From the NCBI RefSeq assembly GCF_001941425.1, contig NZ_CP009244.1, positions 1,116,001-1,180,000 of the forward strand: 64,000 nt of DNA. Reading direction: 5' to 3'. The number at the start of each line of letters is the position of its first letter. The first letter of the stretch is position 1. The translations under genes were made by a program, and so were the position numbers. Below the pieces are notes generated by a model. The model was not told the DNA's origin. It did no database searches and saw nothing but the letters and a program-made list of their open reading frames with translations. Source of the DNA: Corynebacterium ammoniagenes DSM 20306. Lineage in GTDB: Bacteria > Actinomycetota > Actinomycetes > Mycobacteriales > Mycobacteriaceae. Shown here piece by piece: positions 17,732 through 29,037 of the stretch.

Positions 17732-19942
17732 TTACTGCGAATTCTCCTTCGTTCCAGCGGGAGCTGAAGCGGAGGGTTCATAAACCGGCGGCTCTGTCTG
17801 TTTGAGAACAAGAGTCGAACGGGGCTGAACTAAAAGCGTACCCTCTGCCTCATGGATGGTGTCTTCTTTGGGGTACCCGCCATGGAAAGCAGTATCAACC
17901 ATCAGTTGCCACTTCGCACCCAAGTCTTGCGTGGGCAGGCGAAACTCGATTGCTTCATCGTGGGCATTGAACATCATGATAAAAGAATCATCTTTAATCT
18001 CTTGCCCAGATTGGTCACGCTCCGTAATGGCAGCACCGTTGAGATAGACCATCAACGCCTTGCCAAAGTCATGATCCCAGTCGTCTTGAGTCATCAATCG
18101 GCCGGATGGAACCAGCCACGCCACATCACGGTCACGGACATCGGCGCCTAAAGGACCGCCGGAAAAGAAGCGTTGCCGACGGAAGACGGGGTGGTTACGG
18201 CGAATAGCAATGACGCGCTTGGTAAAGGTGTACAACTCTGATGGCTTGGCCAGATCGAGCAATGACCAGTCCATCCACGCGGTCGCATTGTCTTGGCAGT
18301 AGACATTGTTATTACCGTTTTGGGATCGACCCATCTCATCGCCATGCGAAATCATTGGTGTGCCCTGTGACAGCAGCAAGGTAGTAAGGAAGTTGCGTTG
18401 CTGGCGACGTCGCAGCTTCAAGATAGCTTCATCATCAGTGGGGCCTTCCACACCGTGATTCCACGAACGGTTATGGGATTCTCCGTCGCGACCATCTTCA
18501 CCATTGGCCTCATTGTGCTTGTCGTTATAAGAGACCAAGTCGCGCAACGTAAAACCGTCATGGGCAGTGATGAAGTTAATCGATGCCGTCGGGCGCCGGC
18601 CATTATTGGCATAGAGATCCGACGAGCCTGTAAGACGGGAGGCAAACTCGCCCAAGGTCGCAGGCTCACCGCGCCAGAAGTCGCGCACCGTGTCACGGTA
18701 CTTGCCGTTCCATTCGCTCCAGATGGGAGGGAAGTTACCGACTTGGTAGCCGTCGTGGCCAATATCCCACGGCTCGGCGATGAGTTTGACCTGGCTGACA
18801 ATCGGATCCTGTTGAACCAGATCGAAAAAGGTTGCCAGTTTATCCACGTCATCGAGCTCGCGCGCAAGCGTTGCGGCCAAGTCGAAGCGGAAACCATCGA
18901 CGTGCATCTCTGTTACCCAATAGCGCAGGGAATCCATGATCAACTGCAGCGAGTGAGGATGGCGCACGTTGAGCGAGTTCCCCGTGCCGGTGTAGTCCAT
19001 GTACTTGGACTTATCGTCATCGACCAAGCGGTAGTACGCGTGGTTATCAATGCCGCGAAAGGCAATCGTGGGGCCTAAGTGGTTGCCTTCGGCGGTGTGG
19101 TTATAGACCACATCGAGGATGATCTCGATTCCGGCGGCGTGATAGGCACGCACCATGGATTTAAATTCCGCCACGGCTCCGCCCGGGGTGGGGTCGGCGG
19201 CATAATCTTGCTGCGGAGCAAAGAAACCAAACGTGTTATATCCCCAGTAGTTGCGCAGGCCTAAGTTGCGAAGGCGATCATCTTGCAGGAATTGGTGCAC
19301 GGGCAGTAGCTCCACCGCGGTAATGCCTAAGTCTTGGAAGTACTTGATGATGGATGGGTGCCCCATGCCGGCGTAGGTTCCGCGCAGATGCTCTGGCACA
19401 TCTGGGTGCGTCATCGTCATGCCTTTGACGTGCGCTTCATAAATCACGGTGTCAGTTTCTGGAGTATTGGGGCGGCGGTCGCCCTTCCAATCGAAATAAG
19501 GGTTGATAACCACCGACAACATGGTGTGGCCGAGCGAGTCTTCTTCATTGCGACCTGTGCCTGCGGGCTCTGCATGAATATCGTAGGAATACAGTGAGGC
19601 GTCGCCGTCGAAATCGCCTTCAAAAGCATGCGCATAAGGATCGACCAACAGCTTGTTGGGATCACACCGCAGGCCATTTTCTGGATCATAAGGGCCATGA
19701 ATGCGGTAGCCATAGCGTTGGCCGGGTCCGACGGTAGGTAAATAGCAGTGGAAGATTTGGGCTGTTTCTTCTTCCATCTCGATGCGGACTTCGCCTTGGT
19801 CCTCATCTATGAGACACAACTCCACTTTTTCGGCGATATCCGAAAAGATTGCAAAATTCGTACCGGCGCCATCGAAGGACGAACCCAAAGGATAAGGGCT
19901 GCCCGGCCATGGTTGTGATATTGAACTACTCGAAGCCATCAT
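17732..19942 (-). CDS. glgX: Glycogen debranching enzyme (isoamylase type)
   Basis: GlgX removes alpha-1,6 branches from phosphorylase-limit glycogen. The 736 residues start with a CBM48 domain (SPYPLGSSFDGAGTNFAIFS) followed by the GH13 barrel. The catalytic aspartate lies in GFRFDLA (about 350), the glutamate in LIAEPWDIG (about 388) and the third acid in TAHDGFTL (about 462). VVYNHTAEGNH is the conserved region I. Two adjacent ATG codons make the exact start uncertain by one codon. It forms a likely unit with the exonuclease gene downstream and perhaps the TetR gene 60 bp upstream. Its partner glgP is elsewhere in the window (35.7-38.1 kb). Confidence 0.95.
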   Translation of the reverse strand: MMASSSSISQPWPGSPYPLGSSFDGAGTNFAIFSDIAEKVELCLIDEDQGEVRIEMEEETAQIFHCYLPTVGPGQRYGYRIHGPYDPENGLRCDPNKLLVDPYAHAFEGDFDGDASLYSYDIHAEPAGTGRNEEDSLGHTMLSVVINPYFDWKGDRRPNTPETDTVIYEAHVKGMTMTHPDVPEHLRGTYAGMGHPSIIKYFQDLGITAVELLPVHQFLQDDRLRNLGLRNYWGYNTFGFFAPQQDYAADPTPGGAVAEFKSMVRAYHAAGIEIILDVVYNHTAEGNHLGPTIAFRGIDNHAYYRLVDDDKSKYMDYTGTGNSLNVRHPHSLQLIMDSLRYWVTEMHVDGFRFDLAATLARELDDVDKLATFFDLVQQDPIVSQVKLIAEPWDIGHDGYQVGNFPPIWSEWNGKYRDTVRDFWRGEPATLGEFASRLTGSSDLYANNGRRPTASINFITAHDGFTLRDLVSYNDKHNEANGEDGRDGESHNRSWNHGVEGPTDDEAILKLRRRQQRNFLTTLLLSQGTPMISHGDEMGRSQNGNNNVYCQDNATAWMDWSLLDLAKPSELYTFTKRVIAIRRNHPVFRRQRFFSGGPLGADVRDRDVAWLVPSGRLMTQDDWDHDFGKALMVYLNGAAITERDQSGQEIKDDSFIMMFNAHDEAIEFRLPTQDLGAKWQLMVDTAFHGGYPKEDTIHEAEGTLLVQPRSTLVLKQTEPPVYEPSASAPAGTKENSQ

Positions 19943-20002
19943 GCTTGAGAAGCTTACGGCACAAAACCATTCTTAGCGCCCTATACAGCAGCTTTTCACA
20001 CG

Positions 20003-20563
20003 CTAGGGGGCAAACTGGCTCACTCCAGTGATGATGATTTCCGCGCCTTGCAATAAAGCCGTGTCATCGGGGGCACTGACAGTAGTTTCTGCTGTGGCTT
20101 GTGCAAGTTGGATGCGGTTTTGATCCATGACGGTGGTGCCCAAAACTAAGTGCACCAAAGTCTCCGCTGCGATATTTCGGGAGGATTCATCTGCACCCGT
20201 ACCGCGGAGGGCATCTGCGAATTTTTGCGTCAGCGTCGCCCAGGTAGGGGAGTCAGCTTGTGAAAGCGCTGTGGTGACTAATTCCGCGCCATCGCGGTGC
20301 GATAAGAGAATCTTTCTTAAGTTTGCGACCAACTCCAGTGCTGAATCGCCGTGCAGGTGGGCAACGAAGCTGGAGGCGATTTCTGCAATCAGTGCCTGTT
20401 TATTGGCAACATGCCAGTACAGCGCGCCGGGCACTACACCTAGCGTGGTGGCAATGCGGCGCATAGTCATGTCCGCAAAACCGTAGGAGTTTAAAAGCTC
20501 GACGGCTGTGGTGATGATATCTTCGCGGGTCAATTGCACACTTGGGGAGTCTACCCAATGCAT
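20003..20563 (-). CDS. TetR-family transcriptional regulator
   Basis: The 186-residue protein has an N-terminal helix-turn-helix domain (about 10-58: LTREDIITTAVELL, MRRIATTLGVVPGALYWHV) and an all-helical ligand-binding region. The ATG at 20563 is used; a GTG nine codons further in is a possible alternative. Its target may be itself, the divergent lipoprotein gene or glgX 60 bp downstream. Nothing in the sequence identifies the ligand. Confidence 0.9.
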   Translation of the reverse strand: MHWVDSPSVQLTREDIITTAVELLNSYGFADMTMRRIATTLGVVPGALYWHVANKQALIAEIASSFVAHLHGDSALELVANLRKILLSHRDGAELVTTALSQADSPTWATLTQKFADALRGTGADESSRNIAAETLVHLVLGTTVMDQNRIQLAQATAETTVSAPDDTALLQGAEIIITGVSQFAP

Positions 20564-20760
20564 CCGTGCCGCAAATAGTCCCCATCTTCACAGGAACCTA
20601 TGAGGTTCCCTTAAAGGCTTGGGGAAGTTTGAATTGTTAGGATATAACGCACACGATGTCTGTTGCGATGTACTAGTAGGAAGTTGGCGTCTAAGACACG
20701 AGCTTCTTGTGATGCCCGAACGAAACCTCCCAACAAGCACACACTAATACAGGAGAAAAC

Positions 20761-21468
20761 TTGTCTTTTCCACGCCCGATGAAATTGTCCGCCGCCGCAC
20801 TTGCGCTGGTCGCACCACTTGCATTAGTGGCATGTGGCTCCGGCGAAAGCGACGAAGCAGCTGCGCCATCTACTTCTGCGGTTACCTCTACTTCTGCGGT
20901 TACCTCTACGACTGAGGCGACCCCTGAAAAGGAGACCTCGTCGGCAGTGACCACGACGTCGAAGGCAGCGGAAACTTCGGAAGCCGAAGAGGCAGATGCC
21001 CAAGCGCAGAAAGAAACCCAAGAGCCTAATGCTCAAGGGGAAGATCCTGCTGCAGTCGGCCCAGCAGATGCTGCTGCCGGTAACCCTTTGGAGGGTGAAG
21101 AACTGCAGCCGGTCCAAAACGGTCAGCCTGCGGATGAGGCAACTCGTGGCGAGATCTCCGGGCTAGTCAACGGCTGGTACGAGGTTGGCGATATGCGTGC
21201 TTATATGCGCTATATCCCAGATAACACCTGCTCGCAGGTGCTGGCAGAAAACCCAGATGTTGGCAATGTTGATTACAGCGTCTTCCCACAGGTCCCCATG
21301 GACCAGGTCAGCGATAACTGGGGTGCAGCGGGCGTACAGTCCATCGACGACCTCGCTGTCAGTGGCGATACCGCTTCGGCAACCGTGACCGTTAATACCG
21401 GTGAGGGTGTTGATTCCTCGGTTATGCGCTTTAAGAATGAAGGCGGCAAGTGGCTGTTCTGTAACTAA
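20761..21468 (+). CDS. Lipoprotein with low-complexity N-terminal region
   Basis: The start is a TTG preceded at good spacing by CAGGAG. The signal peptide ends in the lipobox LVAC (Cys at about residue 22). The next 100 residues are low in complexity: Ser, Thr, Ala and Glu, with a tandem TSAVTS repeat, and probably form an extended tether through the wall. The C-terminal 110 residues look like a small domain (GEISGLVNGWYEVGDMRAYM and TVTVNTGEGVDSSV) of the kind seen in corynebacterial secreted proteins, but I cannot name the family. It is divergent from the TetR gene across 197 bp that contain no clear operator that I can see. Confidence 0.8.
   Translation: MSFPRPMKLSAAALALVAPLALVACGSGESDEAAAPSTSAVTSTSAVTSTTEATPEKETSSAVTTTSKAAETSEAEEADAQAQKETQEPNAQGEDPAAVGPADAAAGNPLEGEELQPVQNGQPADEATRGEISGLVNGWYEVGDMRAYMRYIPDNTCSQVLAENPDVGNVDYSVFPQVPMDQVSDNWGAAGVQSIDDLAVSGDTASATVTVNTGEGVDSSVMRFKNEGGKWLFCN
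20871..20906 (+). repeat. 18-bp tandem duplication within the lipoprotein gene
   Basis: Two identical copies of an 18-base unit (TACTTCTGCGGTTACCTC) stand head to tail and encode the repeated TSAVTS. This is typical of slippage and could vary in copy number among strains. Confidence 0.9.
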
Positions 21469-21482
21469 TCGGTCGAATTAGT

Positions 21483-21488
21483 TACTCT
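21483..21488 (+). promoter_or_regulatory. Candidate -10 element of the 21.5 kb membrane-protein gene
   Basis: TACTCT ends eight bases before the GTG at 21497, predicting another leaderless mRNA. It lies between two genes 28 bp apart, so read-through from the lipoprotein gene is also possible. Confidence 0.35.
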
Positions 21489-21496
21489 TAACAGTC

Positions 21497-22051
21497 GTGG
21501 CTCGTATAACTTTTCCCCGCACCGTCGGCTTTGGCGCGGGGCTTCTTGCATTAGTCCTCGTGGTTTATTCCATCGCAGGAATCCTTTGGGGCCTATGGCG
21601 TCCTGAAATGACAGCTACCGCGGTAGAAGGTGGTGGCTTTGCCGTTGATACTTCCTCTAATGCACAATTTCAAAGCTTTGGCACTTTTGTGCTTTCCACC
21701 GCGCTGATTGCCGGTGTGATCTCCTTTGGTGTGTTCAAATACACCAAATCCCGACGCGGGCTCGGAACCTTGCTGTATTTAGGTGTCCTAGCAGTGCTTG
21801 GGGCCTTCGTGTTTTGGCTCGTTGGTGGATATATTGCCCCCACGGTTCCTGATATGGCCTCCGAGGTCGGCAGCCAAGTCAGTTGGGTCCCTACTTTTAA
21901 CCCCAGCATGGGCTTAGCCGCCGCGCCCTTCCTTTCCCTGTTGGTGTACTGGTCAGGCCTTTACCTCGTGGTCGAAGATTCTCCGAACGATGCTGCCTTA
22001 GCAGGCGCATCGGATAACGTCCCGGTGGAAGTTGGACAGCCGCTGTATTAA
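21497..22051 (+). CDS. Four-helix membrane protein, unknown function
   Basis: The 184-residue protein has about four hydrophobic helices (near 12-32, 55-75, 88-110 and 140-158) and short loops. The N-terminus MARITFPRTVGFG and the acidic C-terminus should be cytoplasmic. It looks like the integral membrane proteins found upstream of hisD in corynebacteria. No transporter or enzyme motif is visible. The start is GTG, with a -10-like sequence directly upstream. Confidence 0.7.
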   Translation: MARITFPRTVGFGAGLLALVLVVYSIAGILWGLWRPEMTATAVEGGGFAVDTSSNAQFQSFGTFVLSTALIAGVISFGVFKYTKSRRGLGTLLYLGVLAVLGAFVFWLVGGYIAPTVPDMASEVGSQVSWVPTFNPSMGLAAAPFLSLLVYWSGLYLVVEDSPNDAALAGASDNVPVEVGQPLY

Positions 22052-22071
22052 CCGCGATTGATTCAGATTTG

Positions 22072-22096
22072 CACGAATGTGCCCGGAATATTCGTG
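22072..22096. other. Hairpin upstream of hisD
   Basis: CACGAAT (22072-22078) pairs with ATTCGTG (22090-22096) over an 11-base loop. There is no T-tract, so this could be an inefficient terminator for the membrane-protein gene or an operator for the his operon. Confidence 0.35.
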
Positions 22097-22146
22097 TCCA
22101 TCTAGTGAGATCGGTAGCTCATTTTCAAGCGGCTAAATAGCGGTCG

Positions 22147-22152
22147 TATGAT
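22147..22152 (+). promoter_or_regulatory. Candidate -10 element of the his operon
   Basis: TATGAT gives a transcript start at about 22159 and a leader of about 35 bases with the ribosome site GGAAAGG. The leader is too short for a T-box or peptide attenuator. Confidence 0.45.
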
Positions 22153-22194
22153 AGGTTGAAGCACCTAATCATATTCGTTGGAAAGGCCAGCTCC

Positions 22195-24637
<2,443 letters not shown>

Positions 24638-24638
24638 A

Positions 24639-25241
24639 GTGGCGCAACGAGTAGGCACCGCAGAGCGAAAGACCTCGGAGTCAAATATCACCGTTGAGAT
24701 TAATCTGGACGGTACCGGCAAGTCGGATATCTCGACTGGACTGCCTTTCTTCGATCATATGCTCACTGCTTTTGCTACCCACGGCAGCTTTGACCTGACC
24801 GTGCATTCCCAGGGTGATATTGAGATCGATGCCCATCACACAGTCGAAGACACCGCCATTGTTTTAGGCCGCGCATTTGCCGAGGCCATTGGTGATAAAA
24901 AGGGCATTCGCCGCTTTGGCTCCCAGCTATTGCCCATGGATGAGGCTTTGGTAGAAGCGGTCATCGATATCTCCGGCCGCGCCTATTACGTGATGAATGG
25001 CGAGCCCGAAAACATGGACTGGCAGATTATCGGCGGGCACTATGCCACGGTGATTAATCGCCACTTCTTTGAAACTTTTGCTATTCACTCGCAGACCACC
25101 TTGCACGTCAATGTGCGCTATGGCCGCGACCCGCACCACATCACCGAAGCAGAATACAAGGCTGTGGCGCGTGCGCTGCGGCAGGCGGTGGAAGGTGATC
25201 CTCGTCAAACGGGTATTCCTTCGACTAAGGGAGCTCTGTAA
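24639..25241 (+). CDS. hisB: Imidazoleglycerol-phosphate dehydratase
   Basis: This enzyme dehydrates imidazoleglycerol phosphate to imidazole-acetol phosphate. The 200-residue form is the monofunctional type without a phosphatase domain. Metal-binding histidine motifs are present: [29 protein letters not shown] and [16 protein letters not shown]. The GTG start stands 7 bp after AAAGGAG and one base after the hisC stop. Because HisB lacks the phosphatase, histidinol-phosphate hydrolysis must come from another enzyme, possibly ImpA in this operon or a HisN elsewhere. Confidence 0.96.
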   Translation: MAQRVGTAERKTSESNITVEINLDGTGKSDISTGLPFFDHMLTAFATHGSFDLTVHSQGDIEIDAHHTVEDTAIVLGRAFAEAIGDKKGIRRFGSQLLPMDEALVEAVIDISGRAYYVMNGEPENMDWQIIGGHYATVINRHFFETFAIHSQTTLHVNVRYGRDPHHITEAEYKAVARALRQAVEGDPRQTGIPSTKGAL

Positions 25242-25249
25242 ACTCCGCC

Positions 25250-25414
25250 GTGTACCTTGTAATTATTGTGATGTTTCTCATTGCCGGCATGCTGGTGGGA
25301 GGAGCGTGGACCGCTTATAAACAAGGGTCCAAATTTTGGACATTCATGGCAGCGGTCTTAGCGCTGGCAGCTATGGCAACGGCAATCGTATGGATGATTG
25401 GAGAGATGCAGTAA
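25250..25414 (+). CDS. Small membrane protein between hisB and the MFS gene
   Basis: This 54-residue protein reads VYLVIIVMFLIAGMLVGG from a GTG at 25250. It has two hydrophobic segments at about 1-18 and 32-50, separated by a short basic loop (TAYKQGSKFW). It begins 8 bp after hisB and its TAA is immediately followed by the TTG of the transporter gene. C. glutamicum also has a small membrane gene at this place in its his operon, which supports a real gene. It may assist the transporter; no function is known. Confidence 0.75.
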   Translation: MYLVIIVMFLIAGMLVGGAWTAYKQGSKFWTFMAAVLALAAMATAIVWMIGEMQ

Positions 25415-26764
25415 TTGGCTAAAAACGGCAAGAACGAGAACAAGAACCGGCTCCACACCGTCGACGACACGAGTACTCCAGCTCCCAAGTTAGGCCCTGA
25501 TGCAACCCAGGCACCGGCGAAGGTCAGCTTGTGGAAAGTGCCAGGCTTTGCGCCGACGATGGTGGCCGTAGCGGCAGCGTTTGGCGCCTGGTCCATCTTG
25601 CTTCCCGTTGTCCCAACCCAGGTCATTGCAGGTGGTGGCTCCCCGGCACTCGCGGGTGCCTCCACTGGTATTTTCATGGCCGCCACCGTGATTACGCAGA
25701 TCTTTACCCCGTGGATGCTGCGGAAATTCGGCTACCGCCGGCTCATGGCGGTCTCTGCCTTCATGCTGGGCGTGCCTGCATTAGGCCACCTTTTGGGTAC
25801 TGACGCTTGGGTTGTCTTGCTGTTTTCGGCACTACGCGGCACAGGCTTTGGTGCACTAACCGTTGCGGAATCTGCGCTCATGGCGGAATTAGTTCCACTG
25901 AAATACCTGGGTAAAGCCACCGGCGTGCTTGGTGTTTTTGTCGGTGCGGCACAGATGGTCTTTTTGCCCGTGGGTCTTTTTATGTCCTCCTCGTGGGGTT
26001 ATGAGATTACCTATATCACCGCGGCGGTCATCGCGATTATCGCCGTCGGCATGGTGTTTCGGATTCCTGATATTCATCCGAAAACGGAGACTGAGGCGGC
26101 ATCGACAAGCGACAATGCTCGCCCGCGTGTGTCTATCTGGAAGCTGGTCTTAGTCCCGGCATTGGGCCTGAGCGCGATTTCCATGAGCTACGGCCTGGTC
26201 TCGTCCTTCTTGCCAGCCACCGTGACTGATATTGACCCCGTGACCGGTGCGACCTTGGGCGGTATCATGCTGTCGATTGTTGGTGGCGCGGCGATGGTCT
26301 CGCGCTATTTCGCTGGCTCTGCCGCCGACCGCTTTGGTGAAGCGGGCCGGTTGTATATCCCCGGCCAGTTGACCTCCTTTGCGGGCATGGCCTTGATGGC
26401 CGGTGCCATTGTTGCCGGCTGGTCCGTGTGGTGGCTGGTGGTCGCCGCAGCGCTCTTTGGCCTGGGCTTTGGCGTGGTGCAGCAAGAAGCATTGCTGTCG
26501 ATGTTCCAGCGTCTGCCACGTAGCCGGTCCTCGGAAGCGTCGGCGCTGTGGAATATCTCCTATGACGGCGGTACTGGTGCTGGCTCTATTATCTTCGCCG
26601 GTGTGGTGGCCAGTGCCGGTTATGCCGGTGGTTATGCCGCGGGTGCGGCAGTCATTGTCATCGGTGTGGCGTTGACTAGCTTGGACCGCTTCGCCGGTAA
26701 ACACCGCGTGAGTGAATACGACAATATTAAGACCCGGCTTAAGCGCCTGCGAAAGGAAAAATAA
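25415..26764 (+). CDS. MFS transporter in the his operon
   Basis: The 449-residue protein has about twelve membrane helices and the MFS layout. The loop after helix 2 contains a degenerate motif A (LRKFGYRRLMAV), and a large cytoplasmic loop lies near 220-235. The first 45 residues are polar and cytoplasmic. The start is a TTG directly after the previous TAA. Position inside the his operon suggests transport of a histidine-related metabolite, but the substrate cannot be read from sequence. Confidence 0.85.
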   Translation: MAKNGKNENKNRLHTVDDTSTPAPKLGPDATQAPAKVSLWKVPGFAPTMVAVAAAFGAWSILLPVVPTQVIAGGGSPALAGASTGIFMAATVITQIFTPWMLRKFGYRRLMAVSAFMLGVPALGHLLGTDAWVVLLFSALRGTGFGALTVAESALMAELVPLKYLGKATGVLGVFVGAAQMVFLPVGLFMSSSWGYEITYITAAVIAIIAVGMVFRIPDIHPKTETEAASTSDNARPRVSIWKLVLVPALGLSAISMSYGLVSSFLPATVTDIDPVTGATLGGIMLSIVGGAAMVSRYFAGSAADRFGEAGRLYIPGQLTSFAGMALMAGAIVAGWSVWWLVVAAALFGLGFGVVQQEALLSMFQRLPRSRSSEASALWNISYDGGTGAGSIIFAGVVASAGYAGGYAAGAAVIVIGVALTSLDRFAGKHRVSEYDNIKTRLKRLRKEK

Positions 26765-26767
26765 ATA

Positions 26768-27403
26768 ATGACCCAGAAATCCGTTGCCCTGCTTGATTAT
26801 GGGGCAGGAAATCTGCGCAGCGCCCAGCGTGCCCTCGAGCACGTGGGAGCGAACGTGACCGTGACCTCGGACCCGAAAATAGCGGTAGAAACAGATGGTC
26901 TTTTAGTACCCGGCGTCGGCGCTTTTGCCGCGTGCATGGCGGGGTTAAAAGCAATTCATGGCCCACGGATCATCGGCCAGCGCTTAGCAGGTGGCCGACC
27001 GGTGCTCGGTATTTGCGTTGGCATGCAAGTGCTTTTCGATGCCGGCCAAGAACACGGCATCCACACCGACGGGTGCGGGGAATGGCCTGGAACCGTGGAG
27101 CGGCTCGATGCGCAGGTCTTGCCGCACATGGGGTGGAATACCGTGGGCATGCATAAAGAATCCGAACTATTTGCAGGCCTCGATGACGATACCCGCTTTT
27201 ATTTCGTGCACTCCTATGGTGCTCGGCGCTGGGAATTAGAAACTGAGATCACCACGCCACCGTTGGTGACGTGGTCACAACATGAGCAGGATCCGTTTGT
27301 CGCGGCGGTGGAAAATGGCCCGCTGTGGGCAACGCAATTTCACCCGGAGAAATCCGGGGACGCCGGATTGCAGCTGTTAGAAAACTGGTTGGAACAACTC
27401 TAG
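26768..27403 (+). CDS. hisH: Imidazole glycerol phosphate synthase, glutaminase subunit
   Basis: HisH hydrolyses glutamine and passes ammonia to HisF. The 211-residue class I amidotransferase has its nucleophile Cys83 in GICVGMQ, and the His/Glu of the triad in FHPEKSG near 193-195. [12 protein letters not shown] opens the protein. The ATG follows the MFS stop by 3 bp. It works in a complex with HisF, encoded about 1.6 kb downstream. Confidence 0.96.
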   Translation: MTQKSVALLDYGAGNLRSAQRALEHVGANVTVTSDPKIAVETDGLLVPGVGAFAACMAGLKAIHGPRIIGQRLAGGRPVLGICVGMQVLFDAGQEHGIHTDGCGEWPGTVERLDAQVLPHMGWNTVGMHKESELFAGLDDDTRFYFVHSYGARRWELETEITTPPLVTWSQHEQDPFVAAVENGPLWATQFHPEKSGDAGLQLLENWLEQL

Positions 27404-27418
27404 GTAGGATAAGACACC

Positions 27419-28204
27419 ATGACCTTTACTTTATTGCCCGCAGTAGATGTAGTTGACGGCCACGCCGTACGCCTTGACCAAGGTGAGGCAGGAACCGAAA
27501 AGTCCTATGGCACGCCGTTGGAATCTGCCCTGAAGTGGCAAGAGCAAGGTGCTGAGTGGTTGCACTTTGTGGACCTGGACGCTGCTTTTAACCGTGGCTC
27601 CAACCATGAGCTGATGGCAGAAGTGATCCGCAATCTGGACATCAAGGTGGAACTTACCGGCGGAATTCGCGATGATGCGTCGCTCAAGCGCGCCTTGGAC
27701 ACTGGTGTGCAGCGCGTCAATATTGGTACCGCGGCCTTAGAAAACCCCGAGTGGATTGCCAAGGTGCTTGCGGAATACGGCGATAAAGTAGCCGTGGATA
27801 TTGCCGTGCGCAATATCGATGGTGAATGGCGTACCCGCGGCAATGGTTGGGTCTCCGACGGCGGCGACCTGTGGGAGGTACTAGAGCGTCTAGATTCTGC
27901 CGGGTGTTCTCGCTTTGTGGTCACCGATGTCTCCAAAGACGGCACCTTGACCGGGCCTAATATTGAGCTGCTGCGCGAAGTAGCCATGGCTACCGATGCC
28001 AAGATTGTTGCCTCCGGTGGTATTTCCACTCTTGATGACGTCACGGAATTGGCGCGTTATGAAAACGAAGGTATTGATTCTGCGATCATCGGCAAGGCTT
28101 TGTACGAAGGCCGCTTCGATCTCGCGACAGCGCTTGACGCAGTAGCTAAGGTTGAGCCATTACCAGAAGAAACCCCCATTGATTTGCTGGAGTCTCGCGA
28201 ATGA
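27419..28204 (+). CDS. hisA: ProFAR isomerase HisA, with the subHisA (monofunctional) residue pattern
   Basis: HisA isomerises the aminoaldose ProFAR to the aminoketose PRFAR. The 261-residue barrel has catalytic Asp residues in PAVDVVDG and [15 protein letters not shown]. In many actinobacteria this enzyme (PriA) also serves as TrpF. Here the positions that in PriA are Ser81 and Arg143 are Thr80 (ELTGGIRDD) and Asn142 ([11 protein letters not shown]). As I recall, these substitutions mark the corynebacterial subHisA lineage, which lost TrpF activity. The stop overlaps impA by 4 bp. Confidence 0.95.
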   Translation: MTFTLLPAVDVVDGHAVRLDQGEAGTEKSYGTPLESALKWQEQGAEWLHFVDLDAAFNRGSNHELMAEVIRNLDIKVELTGGIRDDASLKRALDTGVQRVNIGTAALENPEWIAKVLAEYGDKVAVDIAVRNIDGEWRTRGNGWVSDGGDLWEVLERLDSAGCSRFVVTDVSKDGTLTGPNIELLREVAMATDAKIVASGGISTLDDVTELARYENEGIDSAIIGKALYEGRFDLATALDAVAKVEPLPEETPIDLLESRE

Positions 28205-28992
28205 CCTCACCGCTAGAGCTGGTTGCTATCGCCGAAGCTGTTGTTGATGATGTAGAACAGCTTTTCACCGAGGGCCTCGGCGCGCCGCCCGCCAAGTTTA
28301 AAGGCGAAGGCGACTTTGCCACGGAAGTCGATTTGGCGATCGAAGCGCAGCTGCGCAGCGCACTGACCCAACTAACCGGCATTCCGGTCTACGGCGAGGA
28401 AAGTGGTGGGGAAGCAGACCTCAACCACACCGCGTGGGTGGTAGATCCCATCGACGGCACCGCGAATTACGCAGCGGGTAGCCCCTTGTGCGGCACGGTG
28501 GTCTCACTGGTGCATGAGGCAAAACCGATTGTTGCCGTCGCTAATTTCCCGCTCTTGGGCCGACGCTTGGTTGCTGCCGACGGCATGGAACTACGCACCA
28601 TTGGCGGGGCAAAATCCGGCTTTGGCGGTGGGGAAGATGCCCTGCCTTTTGAAGACTCCCGCGGTCACATCGGTTGTTCTTCGCACCTGCCCACGCCGCT
28701 TTTCGATGATTTGCGCAACGTCGGTCTACGCCCGCGCATGACAGGGTCTGTTTGCCTGGACTCCGCTTTCGTGGCACAAGGTGTCTTTGATGGGGCCGTC
28801 AATTTCTCCCCGCACCCGTGGGATAATGCCGCCGGCGCGCTCTTTATTCAATCCGTCGGCGGGGTAGCCACCGATCCGAAGGGCAACCCGTGGACAGCTT
28901 TTTCTGATGGCCTGGTCGTCGGCACGGAACAAGTTCATGCCACCATCTTGGATTCCATCAAGCGCACCGGCGTTGGAACCCGCCAAGTTTAG
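28201..28992 (+). CDS. impA: Inositol monophosphatase-family protein
   Basis: The 263-residue metal-dependent phosphatase has the family motifs: EESGG near 62, [15 protein letters not shown] near 80-94, and [17 protein letters not shown] near 202. Its ATGA start overlaps hisA. The C. glutamicum homologue in the same position is called ImpA. Possible substrates are inositol phosphate or histidinol phosphate. Being in the his operon next to a monofunctional HisB makes the second tempting, but HisN is a separate gene in C. glutamicum, so this is open. Confidence 0.9.
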   Translation: MTSPLELVAIAEAVVDDVEQLFTEGLGAPPAKFKGEGDFATEVDLAIEAQLRSALTQLTGIPVYGEESGGEADLNHTAWVVDPIDGTANYAAGSPLCGTVVSLVHEAKPIVAVANFPLLGRRLVAADGMELRTIGGAKSGFGGGEDALPFEDSRGHIGCSSHLPTPLFDDLRNVGLRPRMTGSVCLDSAFVAQGVFDGAVNFSPHPWDNAAGALFIQSVGGVATDPKGNPWTAFSDGLVVGTEQVHATILDSIKRTGVGTRQV

Positions 28993-29037
28993 AAACACGC
29001 CCAATTAATTTCCCTATTTTTTTAAAAGGAGCCTGCC

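Noticed and set aside
18398..19078. Plus-strand frame of 226 codons opposite glgX
   Set aside because: It is antisense to glgX catalytic motifs and shows no domain or start signal.
22052..22194. Search for a his leader peptide or T-box upstream of hisD
   Set aside because: No run of His codons and no TGGNACCGCG-type motif; the predicted leader is only about 35 bases.
26150..26842. Minus-strand frame of 230 codons opposite the MFS gene and hisH
   Set aside because: It spans two well-supported genes antisense and has the composition of a shadow frame.
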